From assembly GCA_028023455.1 (NCBI GenBank), contig JAQFVV010000002.1, positions 30,077,725 through 30,141,724 of the forward strand: 64,000 nucleotides of DNA. The letters run 5' to 3'. The position numbers were made by a program, and so were the translations under genes. The notes under the pieces were generated by a model, which saw nothing but the letters and a program-made list of their open reading frames with translations, made no database searches and was not told the DNA's origin. The stretch is from Epiperipatus broadwayi (taxonomy: Eukaryota; Onychophora; Udeonychophora; Euonychophora; Peripatidae). Position 1 is the first letter of the stretch, and each line of letters begins with the position of its first letter. Of the stretch, positions 24,326-35,125 are shown piece after piece.

Positions 24326-25886
24326 TAATAAAGAACAAGTACCTCCTATATCTATTACATCTTCCAAATTGCCCAGAATTTTAAATGAAGAAGTGAGACA
24401 TGCAATTAAATGTATGAAGAAAGGAAAGGCTTCAGGTAATGATGGAATTATAATTGATATATTAAAAGAAGCAGGTGAAGAAATAGAAAATTTTTTAGCA
24501 AAGTTATATACCAAATGTCTAAATGATAAAGATGTACCGGATGATTGGAAGAATGCAGTATTAATATTAATATTTAAAAAAGGTGATAAAGAAGATATTA
24601 GAAATTACAGACCTATCAGCCTTTTATCAGTTTTATATAAAATTTTTACCAAGATAATTACTACTCGTCTACAGAGAACATTGGATTTCCACCAACCAAG
24701 AGAACAAGTCAGATTTAAAAGTGGTTTTAGTACAGTAGATCATATCCAGGTATTGAGAGAAGTTATAGAAAGGATAAATGAATATGAGTTGCCATTATGT
24801 TTAGGATTTGTAGATTATGAAAAGGCATTTGATTCTATAAACATTTCTTCAGTGATTAAAGCATTAGATCATCAAGGTATAGATCCAGGATATTGTCATA
24901 TTTTAAAGAATATTTATAAAAATGCAACAGCAACAATTAGATTACATAATAACACAGGGAAAGTCAACATTGAGAAAGGTGTAAGACAACGTGACTCCAT
25001 ATCTCCAAAACTTTTTACAGCAGTGCTGCATGAAGTATTTTATGAATTAAAATGGGAAACTAAAGGAGTGAAAGTAAATGGTGATAATTTATGTCATTTA
25101 GATTTTGCAGATGATGTAGTTGTTTTTGCAAATAATGCTTCATATTTGCAGGAAATGTTGCAGGATTTATCAGATGACAGTAGGAAAGTAGGACTAAAGA
25201 TAAATGTTAAAAAGACTAAAGTAATGTTTAATCGATTTGCTCAAAATATGAAAATAAAGATTGATTATGATGAAAAAGAAGAAGTTAACAGTTACAAATA
25301 CCTTGGTCAGATTATTAATACAGATGGAAACATAATGGAGGAAATTAATCATAGAATTAAACTTGGTTGGAGTGCTTTTGGTAGAAATAACTTGATACTA
25401 AAAGGAAAGATGCCTATGTGTTTGAAAAGTAAGGTTTTTAACAAATGTGTTTTACCAGTTCTTACTTATGGATCTGAGACTTGGACACTTAATAGAAGAG
25501 CAATTCAGAGACTTCTGACCACTCAAAGAAGTATGGAGAGTTGTATGTTGGGAGTAACAAGAAGAGATCGTAAATGCAATGTATGGGTAAGAGAACAAAC
25601 AGATGTTACTGACCTCATTGAAAAAATTAAAAGATTGAAGTGGAGTTGGGCTGGACATATTGTTAGAAGAGATGATAATAGATGGACAATTGAAATTTTA
25701 AACTGGATTCCAAGAGATTGTAAAAGACCCAGAAAGAGACCACATGTGAGATGGATGGATGAAATAAGAAAGTGTGCAGGGGTGATGTGGAGAAGAGAAG
25801 CTAAAGATCAGAGATGATGGATTAAACTTGGAGAGACCTTCATCCTGCAGTGGATTGATAATGGTTGATAATGATGATGATGATGA
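24310..25886 (+). pseudogene. RTE retrotransposon copy 1, reverse transcriptase and 3' tail
   Basis: This is the reverse transcriptase of the same element, in a third frame after a shift near 24310; the open frame is 24369-25817. Blocks in order: GKASGNDGI, FKKGDKEDIRNYRPISLLS, FVDYEKAFDSI (first catalytic Asp), RQRDSISPKLF at 24984-25010, LDFADDVVVF at 25098-25127 (FADD instead of YADD), KVGLKINVKKTKVMF, TYGSETWTL and RRDDNRWTIEILNW. The family-typical RQGD is RQRD here. A three-base insertion creates TGA at 25815-25817, while copy 2 reads on 15 residues to WIDNG. The 3' end is a GATGATGATGATGA microsatellite, as in RTE elements. Confidence 0.93.
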
Positions 25887-26046
25887 TATATATATATATG
25901 ATAAACAAAACAAAGTTATAAATTTCATAACTTGCTCTTAGCTTGCATTTTATGATCACTAGATGGAGTTTTACCAATAACTCCTAACAAGCTTTTGTTT
26001 GCATAAACACTGAGAGAGATAGAATTCAATATCTCTTTCATTGTCT

Positions 26047-26099
26047 CCAACCTTTAGACAATGGTCTCGAGCTAGTTAGCTCACCTCAGTATAGGTAGG
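26047..26099 (-). ncRNA. Hammerhead-like motif, family D (left arm)
   Basis: Minus strand: helix I CCTACCTATA against TAAAGGTTGG with mismatches, core CTGAGGT, helix II GAGC-TAACTA-GCTC (4 perfect pairs), then GAG (A14 changed), ACCATTGT and C. A9 is T, as in family B1. Confidence 0.6.
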
Positions 26100-26195
26100 A
26101 AGACTAGAAACTAGATCTAAATACTAACCTCTACAATCAGCATTTATTAAACACATTTCTATCAGAGTTAGTATTAAGATCTAGTTTCTGGTCTT

Positions 26196-26249
26196 CCTAC
26201 CTTTTACAGAGGTGAGCCAACTATCTCGAAACCATGGTCTAAAGGTTGG
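26196..26249 (+). ncRNA. Hammerhead-like motif, family D (right arm)
   Basis: CAGAGGT in the core position (U4 lost), GAGC, CTC, GAA, the self-complementary ACCATGGT and cleavage base C, then TAAAGGTTGG pairing with CCTACCTTTTA. It is the partner of 26047-26099. Confidence 0.6.
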
Positions 26250-26499
26250 AGACAATGAAAGAGATATTGAATTCTATCTCTCTCAGCGTTTATGTAAACA
26301 AAAGCTTGTTAGGAGCTATTGGTAAAGCTCCATCTAGTGATCATATATATGTATATAGGCCAATCTTAAGCATTTAAATGAGAGTGTGAAGATTTTAATC
26401 AATCTCCTTTAATTCCATTCATTATATATTAATAAATGATGTCTTACAATCTACTGCTCATCAGTATTAAATATAATATTAAGTATATACAACTAATTA

Positions 26500-26850
26500 T
26501 TTATTTATCTGGCATAATGATTTTATTTGTAATATGCATAAGAGAATCACCCCTTGCACTACACTGTATTTACAAAGCTGACATGCATTAAAATGTAATA
26601 ATTTCACAAACTTCATTTATTAATATATAGTGAATGGAATTAAAAGTGATTAATTAAGACCTTCTAGGTCTCATGTCTAAATGCTTAAGATTGGCCTATA
26701 TATATGCATTTAGGTAAAAAAGATAAGATGGATTCATTCTTATCTTTTCAAACATTCTACTTTGTGTTTAGAAAGTGAGGATATTCCTTAGCTTTATAAA
26801 TTCTTGCAGCAAATGTGTCAGGGTGATTCTTTTATGACTATTATAAATAA
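26500..26850. repeat. Family C partial arms
   Basis: AGAATCACCCCTTGCACTACA at 26542 and GTGAATGGAATTAAAAGTG at 26630 followed by GGATTCATTCTTATCTTTTC match family C arms. The copy ends at about 26840 before any hammerhead core. Confidence 0.65.
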
Positions 26851-26934
26851 AATTATCATGCCAGATAAAGAATTAGTTATAGATGCATACATTTATATTA
26901 TCACAGTCCATGAAAATTGGTCAACTTTCTTTTA

Positions 26935-27235
26935 TTTACCTATGCACTATTAATGCTTATATGACAGCCAATTATATGTATTAATGACTGCATAGGAAAC
27001 TCTCAAGACAAAACACAAGGCAGAGATTTTACGAGAAAAAGATGGAACCATCTTTTTCTCGTAAAATCTCTGCCTTGTGTTTTTTTCTCGTAAAATCTCT
27101 GCCTTGTGTTTTGACTTGAGAGTTTCCTATGCAGTCATTATTACATCTGATTGGCTGTCATATAAGCATTTTTAAGGCACTTCTGTCAAAGGTTTCAGCC
27201 TTTCACATTATTATTATATGCACTATTGTGATGTT
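26935..27235. repeat. Family F palindrome with internal duplication
   Basis: The palindrome centres near 27041 (AAAGATGGAACCATCTTT). The right arm carries an extra direct copy of the 36-base segment TTTTCTCGTAAAATCTCTGC onward (27051-27086 and 27087-27120). Outer arms contain GACTGCATAGGAAACTCTCAAG and complement. The right arm continues into ATCTGATTGGCTGTCATA, shared with 8.6 and 29.85 kb. Confidence 0.8.
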
Positions 27236-27754
27236 TTTACAAATATGATGCATCTGGGTTTAAGTAATAGATAAAAAATTATACATATATTTTTATAAGT
27301 AGTCAGATAACTAACGTAATGGAAATAATTAAATAATGTCCAATAGTGGCTAACCTATGTCTAAAGTAATACATCTGATTGGCTTTCCAAATTATGTAAC
27401 CTTCTATAACTCCATCCACTTTATAGATATTGATTAGTTGCCTTTATAATTTTTCTAATCAGTTTTTATTTCTACTGGAAACAGCATATTTCTTTTGCAT
27501 AAAGGACTGGTTTAATTAAAAATATTGATTGATTTAATATGTAAGATAATTCAATAAGCACACACATACAAGTCTTTAACATGTCCCAGTTATTGAACTA
27601 CTGTATAGAGCATGATCATAATATATTATTAAAATATTTAAATTTTGGTTCAAGAGAATAAAGAGCTAAGACAAATTTAACAATAAAAAATATTTAATAT
27701 TTAATGAACAGTAATAACAATAAAGACAAATATTACTTTAGTATAAAATTATAA

Positions 27755-28055
27755 GAGATTAATATCTAAAACAGGCAAAACTCACTATACGTATTGCCAC
27801 ACTCAGCAAGCTAGAGTAATCAATGTATGCCAGAAGGCTTGGGCATAAAATCTCCATCTAGTGCCTACTCATTCAATATCCCCAAGCTAGTTTCTGGCTT
27901 GTGGCCTTCATCAGTGAGGAGCTTTGGATCTGAGAGCACTGCACCTAGATCTGCTTGCTGTGTGTGGCAATACGTATAGTGAGTTTTGCCTGTTTTAACA
28001 ACAGTTATACACAAGCATAAGAGGTGATGGTCATGTGATGTTTATTATATTAATA
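27755..28055. repeat. Family A foldback element (A6)
   Basis: It starts AAACAGGCAAAACTCACTATA and ends in the complement TATAGTGAGTTTTGCCTGTTTT followed by AACAACAGTTATACACAAGC and TCATGTGATGTTTA. One arm retains the hammerhead; the other arm has lost most of its interior, so the element is short. Confidence 0.85.
27879..27920 (-). ncRNA. Hammerhead motif, family A (A6), cleavage site altered
   Basis: Minus strand: helix I TCCTCA/TGGGGA, core CTGATGA, helix II GGC-CACAA-GCC, GAA, ACTAGC then T. The base that should be U16.1 is C, which breaks both helix III symmetry and the cleavage triplet. Confidence 0.65.
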
Positions 28056-28309
28056 GCTACCAAAATGCCTTTATAAAACCTTCCATTATTAATTTTGATA
28101 AAATTAATTTAATTTTTAGAATGTATTATGAAAAGGACATTTTAATTTGAATATATTATATCCAAGGAACAAAATACATTACTCAATTAATAAATAAAAG
28201 AAGGCATAAATATTAATAAAGTAAATTCACAAAAGTGATATATTATGACATTATAATTATAAAATAAAAAATGACATTCACACTATTAATAATTTTAATT
28301 AGTCATGCA

Positions 28310-28965
28310 TTAGACTAGAAATTATCCATTTAATGAATAATATTTTTGTAATCCAATTTTTATTACATCGCTCTCGTGCAAGTTAGAGGCCAGCTTCTAT
28401 CCACTTTTAACATCTTGTGAAGGTGTAAAATCATAAACATATAACCAGAGCCCCATGAAAAGATGTATGGTCACCAAGATGTACATACATCATTTCCAGA
28501 TGTCTTTGATCATATATTATATGATTACACTCCACAAGATGTTAAAAGCAGATGAAAAACAGACCCTATCTTGCATGAGAGTGGTATAATGAAAATTACA
28601 CTACAGAAATAGTATTTATTAAATGGATAATCTCTAGTCTAATGAATGACTAATAAAAATTGCTGATATACATCCATAAAAGTGGTTTGTGTCAAAATTG
28701 TGAGGGCAGTAAGTTTGAAACTTAATTAAACTGTAATAATTCCCCAACTATATGTACTGAACAATGATAAAGATATGTGTAAAAGAATGTGATCTGGGCC
28801 AATTGATGAGCGTTGGTTCAGCACAGAATATGCATCTTAAAGATCATACATCATTCCCATATATCTTTGGTCTTATGATTATGATTACACCCCTCCACAT
28901 GTATTAAAAGTGTTTAGAAACCAGTCCTACCTTCTATGAGAGTGGTGTAATACTACAGAAATATT
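28310..28965. repeat. Family G foldback region (G1)
   Basis: Blocks ATGCATTAGACTAGAAATTAT, CTCTCGTGCAAG, the TTTTAACATCTTGTG..GGTGTAA segment and their complements occur on both sides of about 28530, with a second unit to 28960. Only the right unit still contains a ribozyme core. The same family occupies 53.98-54.61, 55.01-55.79 and 58.05-58.19 kb. Confidence 0.75.
28791..28845 (+). ncRNA. Hammerhead remnant, family G (G1)
   Basis: Outer helix I GATC/GATC, core TTGATGA (C3 lost), helix II GCGTTG-GTT-CAGCAC (one mismatch), AGAATATGCATC where GAAATGTGCATC is expected. Decayed copy. Confidence 0.55.
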
Positions 28966-29589
28966 ATTCATGACATATGCACATTGGTGAAATGTAAAAT
29001 TATGTTCTTATTTAGGTTTTTAAATGTGTAATATTCATATGTATGTTCAATGACACTTGAGTTTCAATTTTGTCTTCTTACAAATATTCTTTCTTGTAAT
29101 GAAATTCTGCTAACGGTGTATTATAACTTAAATTCAATGATAAAATCCTTTTATCATTTAACTTCACTGAATAGTTTGTAGTTCAAATGGAGCCAATAAT
29201 TTTGTAGAGTTTATTGCAATTTCTAGTAGATTTTAAAATCTATAAATTTTAGTAGACTTTTGGTAACTACTAGTTAAGAGTAGAAATATGATAGTTATAA
29301 TTTTATAGTAGATTACATTCCATACTTTTTCTCAAATGATAATTAAAAATCAATCAAAAGGTTATCAGAAAGCAATGGTCCAAAGAATTGTCTTACTACC
29401 TGTCATGTCAGAATTTTGGATAGTATTGATATTGGCCAGTTATAAATCATCTAAGAATAAACTTTGGCTAAGCTGCTTCACCTCTCAATAAATAGCTTCA
29501 ACTCAAACATTTTTAAAGTTGCACAAAATTATTTACATATCTGGATATATAATATAGAAATACAAGTATAGGGTATATACTTAACTTAT

Positions 29590-29715
29590 GTGTAATTAAA
29601 GGGATTTGAACCCAGACTTTCAAGCTCCCTACAGTCATTCACTCTATCGGTTATATTTGATAGAATGGATGACTGGAGGAAGATTGAAAGTCTGGGTTCA
29701 AATCCCATTTAATTA
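29590..29715. repeat. Palindrome with tRNA-like B boxes at both ends
   Basis: GGGATTTGAACCCAGACTTT at the left and AAAGTCTGGGTTCAAATCCC at the right are complementary. The right copy matches a B-box consensus, with an A-box-like stretch (TAGAATGGATGACTGG) about 35 bases upstream. This is probably two tRNA-like SINE heads joined head-to-head. Confidence 0.6.
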
Positions 29716-29819
29716 TACCTGGATACGTTTTTCAAAAAAACAAATGCATATTACTTTGAATTCCAATAATTTAAGAATTAAATAATCACTACAATTGGTT
29801 TAATTAAAATCTCTGTCAT

Positions 29820-30340
29820 GTGTCAAGGCCTGATCGATCTTAAGACTGCTGTTTAAAATCTGATTGGCTGTCTGAGAAATAACAGTAGGCGCATGTGAAA
29901 GACTAGCAACCTTTCAATTATTACTAATTTAATAACAACATGCGATTTAGACAAATGTTATTAAACATATATATGGAAAAGTAAGTTAATCTGAAAATTG
30001 CCCGTATTAAAAAATAAAATACCGATAATCTATTTATTTTGGAATAAAAAGAAAATAAATTCAAATATTATTAGCTTATTTTTTCTTTTCTTTTAATAAA
30101 AGGAAATATAAAATTGGAGATAGATAATTTAACAAAATAGTTCAAATTTATGAACGTTATTATGATGTACATTAAATTTGCTATTGGGTTGTTTAATATG
30201 TAAGAAAAGCTTCCTTTTTAATATTAACAGTGGCAGTAAAAATACGAAAAGTTTACTTATCATTAAGAATTTTTACAAACTTTGCCTGGCTACTCCACAT
30301 AAGATGTTTAAGATTTGAAATCTAATACCACATTATACAG
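29820..30340. other. AT-rich stretch with a family F scrap
   Basis: AATCTGATTGGCTGTC at about 29858 is the family F block. Nothing else is recognised up to the next family A copy. Confidence 0.4.
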
Positions 30341-30344
30341 GAAT

Positions 30345-30665
30345 TTTTTATTGATGTTTTCAGTTTTAAGACTCGTAGTTTTGTAGTTAAGTGGAGATAA
30401 AAGGTGGCTGCTGGAGGGTTGCATTAGATCCTAAGATCTAGGTGCAGTGCTCTCAGATCCAAGGCTCCTCACTGACGAAGGCCATAAGCCAGAAACTAGT
30501 CTGGCGATATTGGATGAGTAGGCACTAGATGGGGATTTTATGCACAAGCCTTCTGGCATCCATTGATTACTCTAGCTTGCTGTGTGTGGCAATACGTATA
30601 GTGAGTTTTGCCTGATTTAACAACAGTTATACACAAGCATATGAAGTGGTAGTCATGTGAATTTT
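30345..30665 (+). repeat. Family A element, right arm only (A7)
   Basis: It begins in the ATGTTTTCAGTTTTAAGACTC block and runs through the hammerhead to GAGTTTTGCCTGATTTAAC and TAGTCATGTGA. It is a single arm with no complementary left arm in the neighbourhood. Confidence 0.8.
30466..30507 (+). ncRNA. Hammerhead ribozyme motif, family A (A7)
   Basis: Helix I TCCTCA/TGGCGA (one mismatch), core CTGACGA, helix II GGC-CATAA-GCC, GAA, ACTAGT and cleavage base C. Confidence 0.75.
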
Positions 30666-31040
30666 TTATTGATTATTATAAATTGGTTCCAGAAAAAAGA
30701 GAATGATGAACGAATTTGTGGAAACAAGAAGATAAAATTCTGATAGGAATAGTATTAAGAACATTAAATTGATATTACAGATGATAAAATTGCATACTTA
30801 TTTTTCATTTATTTATATATACAGTAACAATCTTCTAAAACGTTTAAAAAACTATTGTATATTAATAATATATATATATTTAAAAATGTTTAATTATCAT
30901 ATTAATACACATTATTTTTGGATTGCAATTTAGTTTAGAAAATGTCTTACTATTTATTTCTGGAAACCTCAAACTAATAAAAAGGTTAGGAGATAAAAAT
31001 TAAAAAGTCACTTGCAATGATGTTTGATAATCTGCTAGAA

Positions 31041-31446
31041 TAGTGGTTCCCAAGATTTGATGCACTTGCTCCATGAGGGAAGGGGCAATTCGATTTTTAG
31101 GGGGGGGGGGGCAATTCAATAATGAGTTATGAACAGGAATTTAAAAACCCATTAATTCTTAATAATATTTTTAAATTTCCCTCTTTCTCTGTTATCTTCT
31201 TCTCTGTGTCTTTTCCGTTTAGATAACCTTTACTCACTACTTCTCTATTGTTACCTAGAGCAAAGTAAATGGCTTGAAACTTCATTGTATTTTAACTGTC
31301 CTTTCATTAATGGCCTTTTGAACTTCCTCCATGCAAATTGTAGTTCACTTTTTGAATAATAACACTAATGTGTCATGGGGGGAGGGACAATATCAGGATT
31401 TTAGATATGCTTTTAGGTATGACTAAAAAAAGTTTGGGAACCAATG
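31041..31446. mobile_element. Non-autonomous hAT-like element (MITE)
   Basis: The ends are TAGTGGTTCCCAAG at the left and, in complement, CATTGGTTCCCAAACT at the right, which fits the CAGNGGTTCCCAA type of hAT terminal repeat. Flanks TGCTAGAA and TGTTAGAT agree at 6 of 8 positions, as expected for an aged 8-bp target duplication. The interior has G-runs (31101-31112 and near 31377) but no coding potential. Confidence 0.75.
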
Positions 31447-31632
31447 TGTTAGATTATTATATGCATATATATTTAACAATATGCTAGAGCTTACATATAT
31501 ATATATATTATATTTTACATTTTCATGGTTATATGATAAATACAGTTTGCTTTCCGTAGATTTGTAAACAAACACACACTTATAAATAAAGTTTTAATGG
31601 AGAAAATATAAGTTAATTAATATTAATAATAG

Positions 31633-31671
31633 GCTTAACGTTTTGGAGGATCCATGCCTCATAATCATAGC
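31633..31671 (-). ncRNA. Variant hammerhead-like motif in left PLE arm
   Basis: Minus strand: helix I GCT/AGC, ATGATTA in the core position (A3 and U8 instead of C3 and G8), helix II GAGG-CATGGAT-CCTC, CAA where GAA is expected, AACGTT and A. Same layout as 41173-41215. Confidence 0.5.
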
Positions 31672-31679
31672 TGTAATAA

Positions 31680-32105
31680 AATACATGTATTCTAACAGAC
31701 TAACTAAAACATTAACAAACAAATTTAAAATCGTTTTCAGAACTCTGATCAACAACTCAAAAGATTACATTGATCGATCATTTACTCCACATGTTGTATA
31801 CTCCATATCATTCCCATACATTGGATGCCAGGCAGTACATTACTGTGATACCAAAGCAATCATCCACACTAGATTGGCTCAACACCTATAACAGAGCTCA
31901 AAAGTCCAATAATACATCGTTTGCATTGTTAGAACATGGCAAAAATGATGGACATGACTTCATACCCAACAATCCTATAATCCTATGCACTGAGGCTAAT
32001 GATCACAAAAGAAAAATCAAAGAAGCAGTTTACATGCACAGAAATACCCATGCTATTAATAGAAAGGATATGTGCTTCAAGATTTCCAAGAAATGGATTG
32101 CATAA
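31680..32105 (+). pseudogene. PLE GIY-YIG endonuclease fragment
   Basis: Two overlapping frames give HVVYSISF, then YIGCQAVHYCDTKAIIHTRLAQHL, then after a shift near 31885 NRAQKSNNTSFALLEHGKNDGH, and finally KRKIKEAVYMHRNTHAINRKD. This order (GIY-like start, YIG, TRLxxH, hydrophobic-H, ExxxI, NRKD) is that of the GIY-YIG nuclease at the C-terminus of Penelope-like retroelements, which nicks target DNA. The reverse transcriptase part is absent. The stop follows KKWIA at 32103-32105. It is broken by the frameshift. Confidence 0.75.
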
Positions 32106-32160
32106 TACATAGCTAATTTAAATATTTTTGCATACATTTTCTTATATGTATTTCATTATG

Positions 32161-32199
32161 GCTACGATTATGAGGCATGGATCCTTGAAAATGTTAATC
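32161..32199 (+). ncRNA. Variant hammerhead-like motif in right PLE arm
   Basis: GCT, ACGATTA, GAGG-CATGGAT-CCTT, GAA, AATGTT, A. It is more decayed than the left-arm copy, but it retains G12 where the left copy has lost it. Confidence 0.45.
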
Positions 32200-32254
32200 C
32201 TATTATTAATATTAATTAACTTATATCTTCTCCATTAAAACTTCATTTATAAAT

Positions 32255-33468
32255 GGTTATACGATGTAAATAAAATAGTTTTTGGGTTAAACTGTGTGCT
32301 AGTTTGATTAATTCCTAATGTTCAACAAAATAGCATCCACCATTGCCAAGGTTAACTTTTCAAAGAAAAACCACTAGATCTCAAATAGTAATGAGATTGT
32401 GTTACTATTTGAGATCTAATGACTCCTCTTTGAAAAATTAGCCATGACAACTGCAGATACTATTTCATTGAAATGTTGGGAATTAATCCCAACTAACACC
32501 TGGTTTAACTTAAAAACTATTTCATATATATATATTTGACAATGTGGTAAATATTAGATATACATTTTCTCCCTTCTCTTTGTTTTTTTAATGAAAGTAA
32601 TTGCTATATGTTAAGATTTTTAAGCCATTTTTTTTAAGTTTGCAATAGTATTCTTTTGATAGAAACAAAAACAGTAACTTGTGAATTATAATTTAAAAAA
32701 AAAACATATTTCAAAGAAGTTATATTCAACAACACTGATTAAATAGCAATTAACTTCTCATTTTTCAAATTTTTGTATAACATTATTACGATAACGATAT
32801 TATGATACAATGAAAATTAAAATGTTTAAATATGCTCTAATTTCTATCATTGTGGTCCAAGCGATCCAGGTAGATATAAAATATCTGTTATATATTTTTA
32901 AAATCAATTTACGTGCTTTTTTTTTGAGAAAAAAAAAATTGCCTATAAAAATAAATTTAAAGAACTCTCAGTATACTATGGTGAATTTTTGCATAACGTC
33001 TACAATTTTTTTTTTTATTACAATTCTCCAAATTTATAACAAAAAAAAAAACTCATTGGAAATTCCCTATATATTTCTATATTTTTTCTTTATGTTTATT
33101 TAAATTTCTTTCAATCATTTTTAATATAACATAATTTTAACTGATAGAAAAATAATTGCACAAGGGAAAAAATAATTTATCATACTGTGTATATATTAAT
33201 AGTTGTAATTGTGTTGGAATATTTATATAATCTAATATTAATTGTTAAATATCTTTAGAAAAATTCAAACTTTATTTGAACTTTTCCAAGTTATTAGTAG
33301 TAGCAGACAATACACCATATAACACAATGTTTCAAATAGTATTATTCTTTTCTTCAAGTATTTCTAGTTATCTTTAGATTTGCGAATACTGAATATAAGA
33401 TGACACTCTAACCAAGCTTATTTCATCAAAGACAACAAACAAAAGAATGTTTACATATTCATCTAAGA
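32255..33468. other. AT-rich stretch with one small palindrome
   Basis: A palindrome of about 85 bp lies at 32365-32450 (CTAGATCTCAAATAGTAA / TTACTATTTGAGATCTAA). The open frame 32810-33103 is of low complexity and has no known domain. Confidence 0.5.
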
Positions 33469-34329
33469 CAGCATTTCCCAACCTTTTTTGGCTCGTGTAC
33501 CACTTGGTAGTACATCACGCTAAATTGTACCACTTCATAAAAAGGATTGTATTTCGTGAAATTTGTTATTGCGAGTGTGTTATTTTATTTGCATTATAAA
33601 TATTATAGGGTGACCATGTATGTATTCACATCTCATAATGAGACAAATTACATTGAAACACGCCTAAACGTCATGCCAGATTATAAACTCACTGAAATTA
33701 TAAACTCACTGTAACATATTTATATGTATGTGTTTGTTCAAAGTTTCATATTTTTTCCCAAATAAATTTATTAAAGATTACATTATTACATTAAAGGTTA
33801 TTTGGTACATATTTTGTTCAAAGTGTTTTCTCATTCCTTCACTTGGTTTTCCCGAATTTGAGTCTGTTTTCTCTTTTTTGGATCATTTTGCTATTGGTTG
33901 GGCCATGGAGAGGATAAATCCAGCATGTCCCAAGTCATGGTAAAAATAACCTCAGGGGTTATCAGGCTATCTCTTGTTCTTGTTTTCTTTATATTGTTCA
34001 GCGTGAAGTTAATAGGATTAAAATTTTGATGATTCAATACTAACTTATATCTAGTAATCCACAATTAATTAATGAGAGTCTAATTTCTGGGTATGATCCT
34101 TTTCTGATACATTCTTTCAAATTAAATAATTTAGATTGATTTGCCTTGATCCGACTCATTATTTATCTACTATTTTATCATATTTCGTTTACTAATAAAT
34201 GGTTTTAATCAAAACACAAAATTATAAAAAACCAATTAATATATTTTCTCATCATAATCAAATATTTTTATAAAATAAATTTAATGAGATCTTTGTGCTT
34301 GTTTCGAACAACATAATTTTTTGAAATTT

Positions 34330-34766
34330 GGTTCAAAAGATGCGAGGTATACCCTTAAGTCTACAGCTGCGTTCAATCTGTTTCGATACTTATTTTTTAA
34401 AAAAATATATGAAGAAAAAGCTCTTCCTACTAATTCCATACTAGTAAACGGTAATAATAATTTAAGAGCTTTCTCAGAAAGTTGTTCATATTTTTTAATG
34501 TTTAATCAAAAATTAATTAGATTGTGTCATTTGAATTCTACTTGTAAAGTTCTGTCACATGATAATTCTATTAAATTTTCTTTATCCTTTATTGATAATG
34601 ATGTAGCTTTTTCTAAATTTTCTGTATAGAAGGGGTTTGAAATCCAATTATCATTTGTGTTTTCGGGTTTTGGAAAATATTCCATGAAAGACAATTTTAA
34701 TCCTGTTAAATGTGCTATTATATTTTCTCGTATATCTTGAGACAGACTAACCTTACTTTCAAACAA
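34330..34766 (-). pseudogene. hAT transposase remnant (element 1)
   Basis: The minus frame 34766-34527 reads KVSLSQDIRENIIAHL, LKLSFMEYFP and ISNPFY, as in ZBED5/FAM200-like domesticated hAT proteins. Past a break the frame resumes with the C-terminal dimerisation domain (EKALKLLLPFTS-like, then AFSS, then the AVDLRVYLASSEPNF-like end near 34330). The catalytic N-terminal half is missing. Clearly inactive. Confidence 0.8.
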
Positions 34767-35084
34767 AAAAATATGTAGAGTTTCGAATACTTCCAGTTGA
34801 TTGTTTCGATACTTATATATATTACTGTTTCCAAAAGTCTAATTTCTTAATCATACTTTCAATTTTATCATTAACATTAAAGATCGTTATCGACTGTACA
34901 TATTAACAACTTTACTGTATAATATTATTAATTAAAATAATTTTTATGAATTATAGGAAAAATTAAATTTTATTCCATTTCTTATTTGCATTGCTTAATT
35001 ATATACTATAATACACCATATACTCCTTAATTTACACTTTACAATGCAGTTAACATAAGATTTATTTTTTTTCCTTTCTTACAG

Positions 35085-35125
35085 TTTCAACTGTCCAGCA
35101 GTCATCATCAGAGCTACAACACTTA
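35085..35125 (-). other. Family E hammerhead-like motif, left arm
   Basis: Minus strand: GTAGCT, CTGATGA, GACTG-CTGGA-CAGT, TGAAACTGTAAG. CTGANGA and GAAA are intact with a 4-bp helix II between them, but a helix III partner ending in UH is not obvious nearby. Confidence 0.45.

Larger units (their letters stand above)
25935..26350. repeat. Family D foldback element
   Basis: The arms, from TGATCACTAGATGGAG at 25955 to CTCCATCTAGTGATCA at 26328, are highly complementary, and the centre is near 26145. Each arm includes AACAAGCTTTTGTTTGCAT, an AGAGAGATAGAATTCAATAT block and a hammerhead-like motif. It lies directly after the RTE copy. Confidence 0.85.
31580..32254. mobile_element. Penelope-like element remnant with inverted terminal repeats
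   Basis: A 92-base left arm (31580-31671) and 94-base right arm (32161-32254) are about 90 percent complementary. They share TTTTAATGGAG, AGTTAATTAATATTAATAAT and GATCCATGCCTCATAATC. The arms flank a piece of PLE endonuclease gene. Each arm's inner end holds a hammerhead-like fold. PLE copies are known to carry such terminal repeats (pLTRs), sometimes in inverted arrangement. Confidence 0.8.

Noticed and set aside
34321-34629. Plus-strand open frame antisense to hAT element 1
   Set aside because: It is the shadow of the minus-strand transposase; element 2 shows the coding strand.
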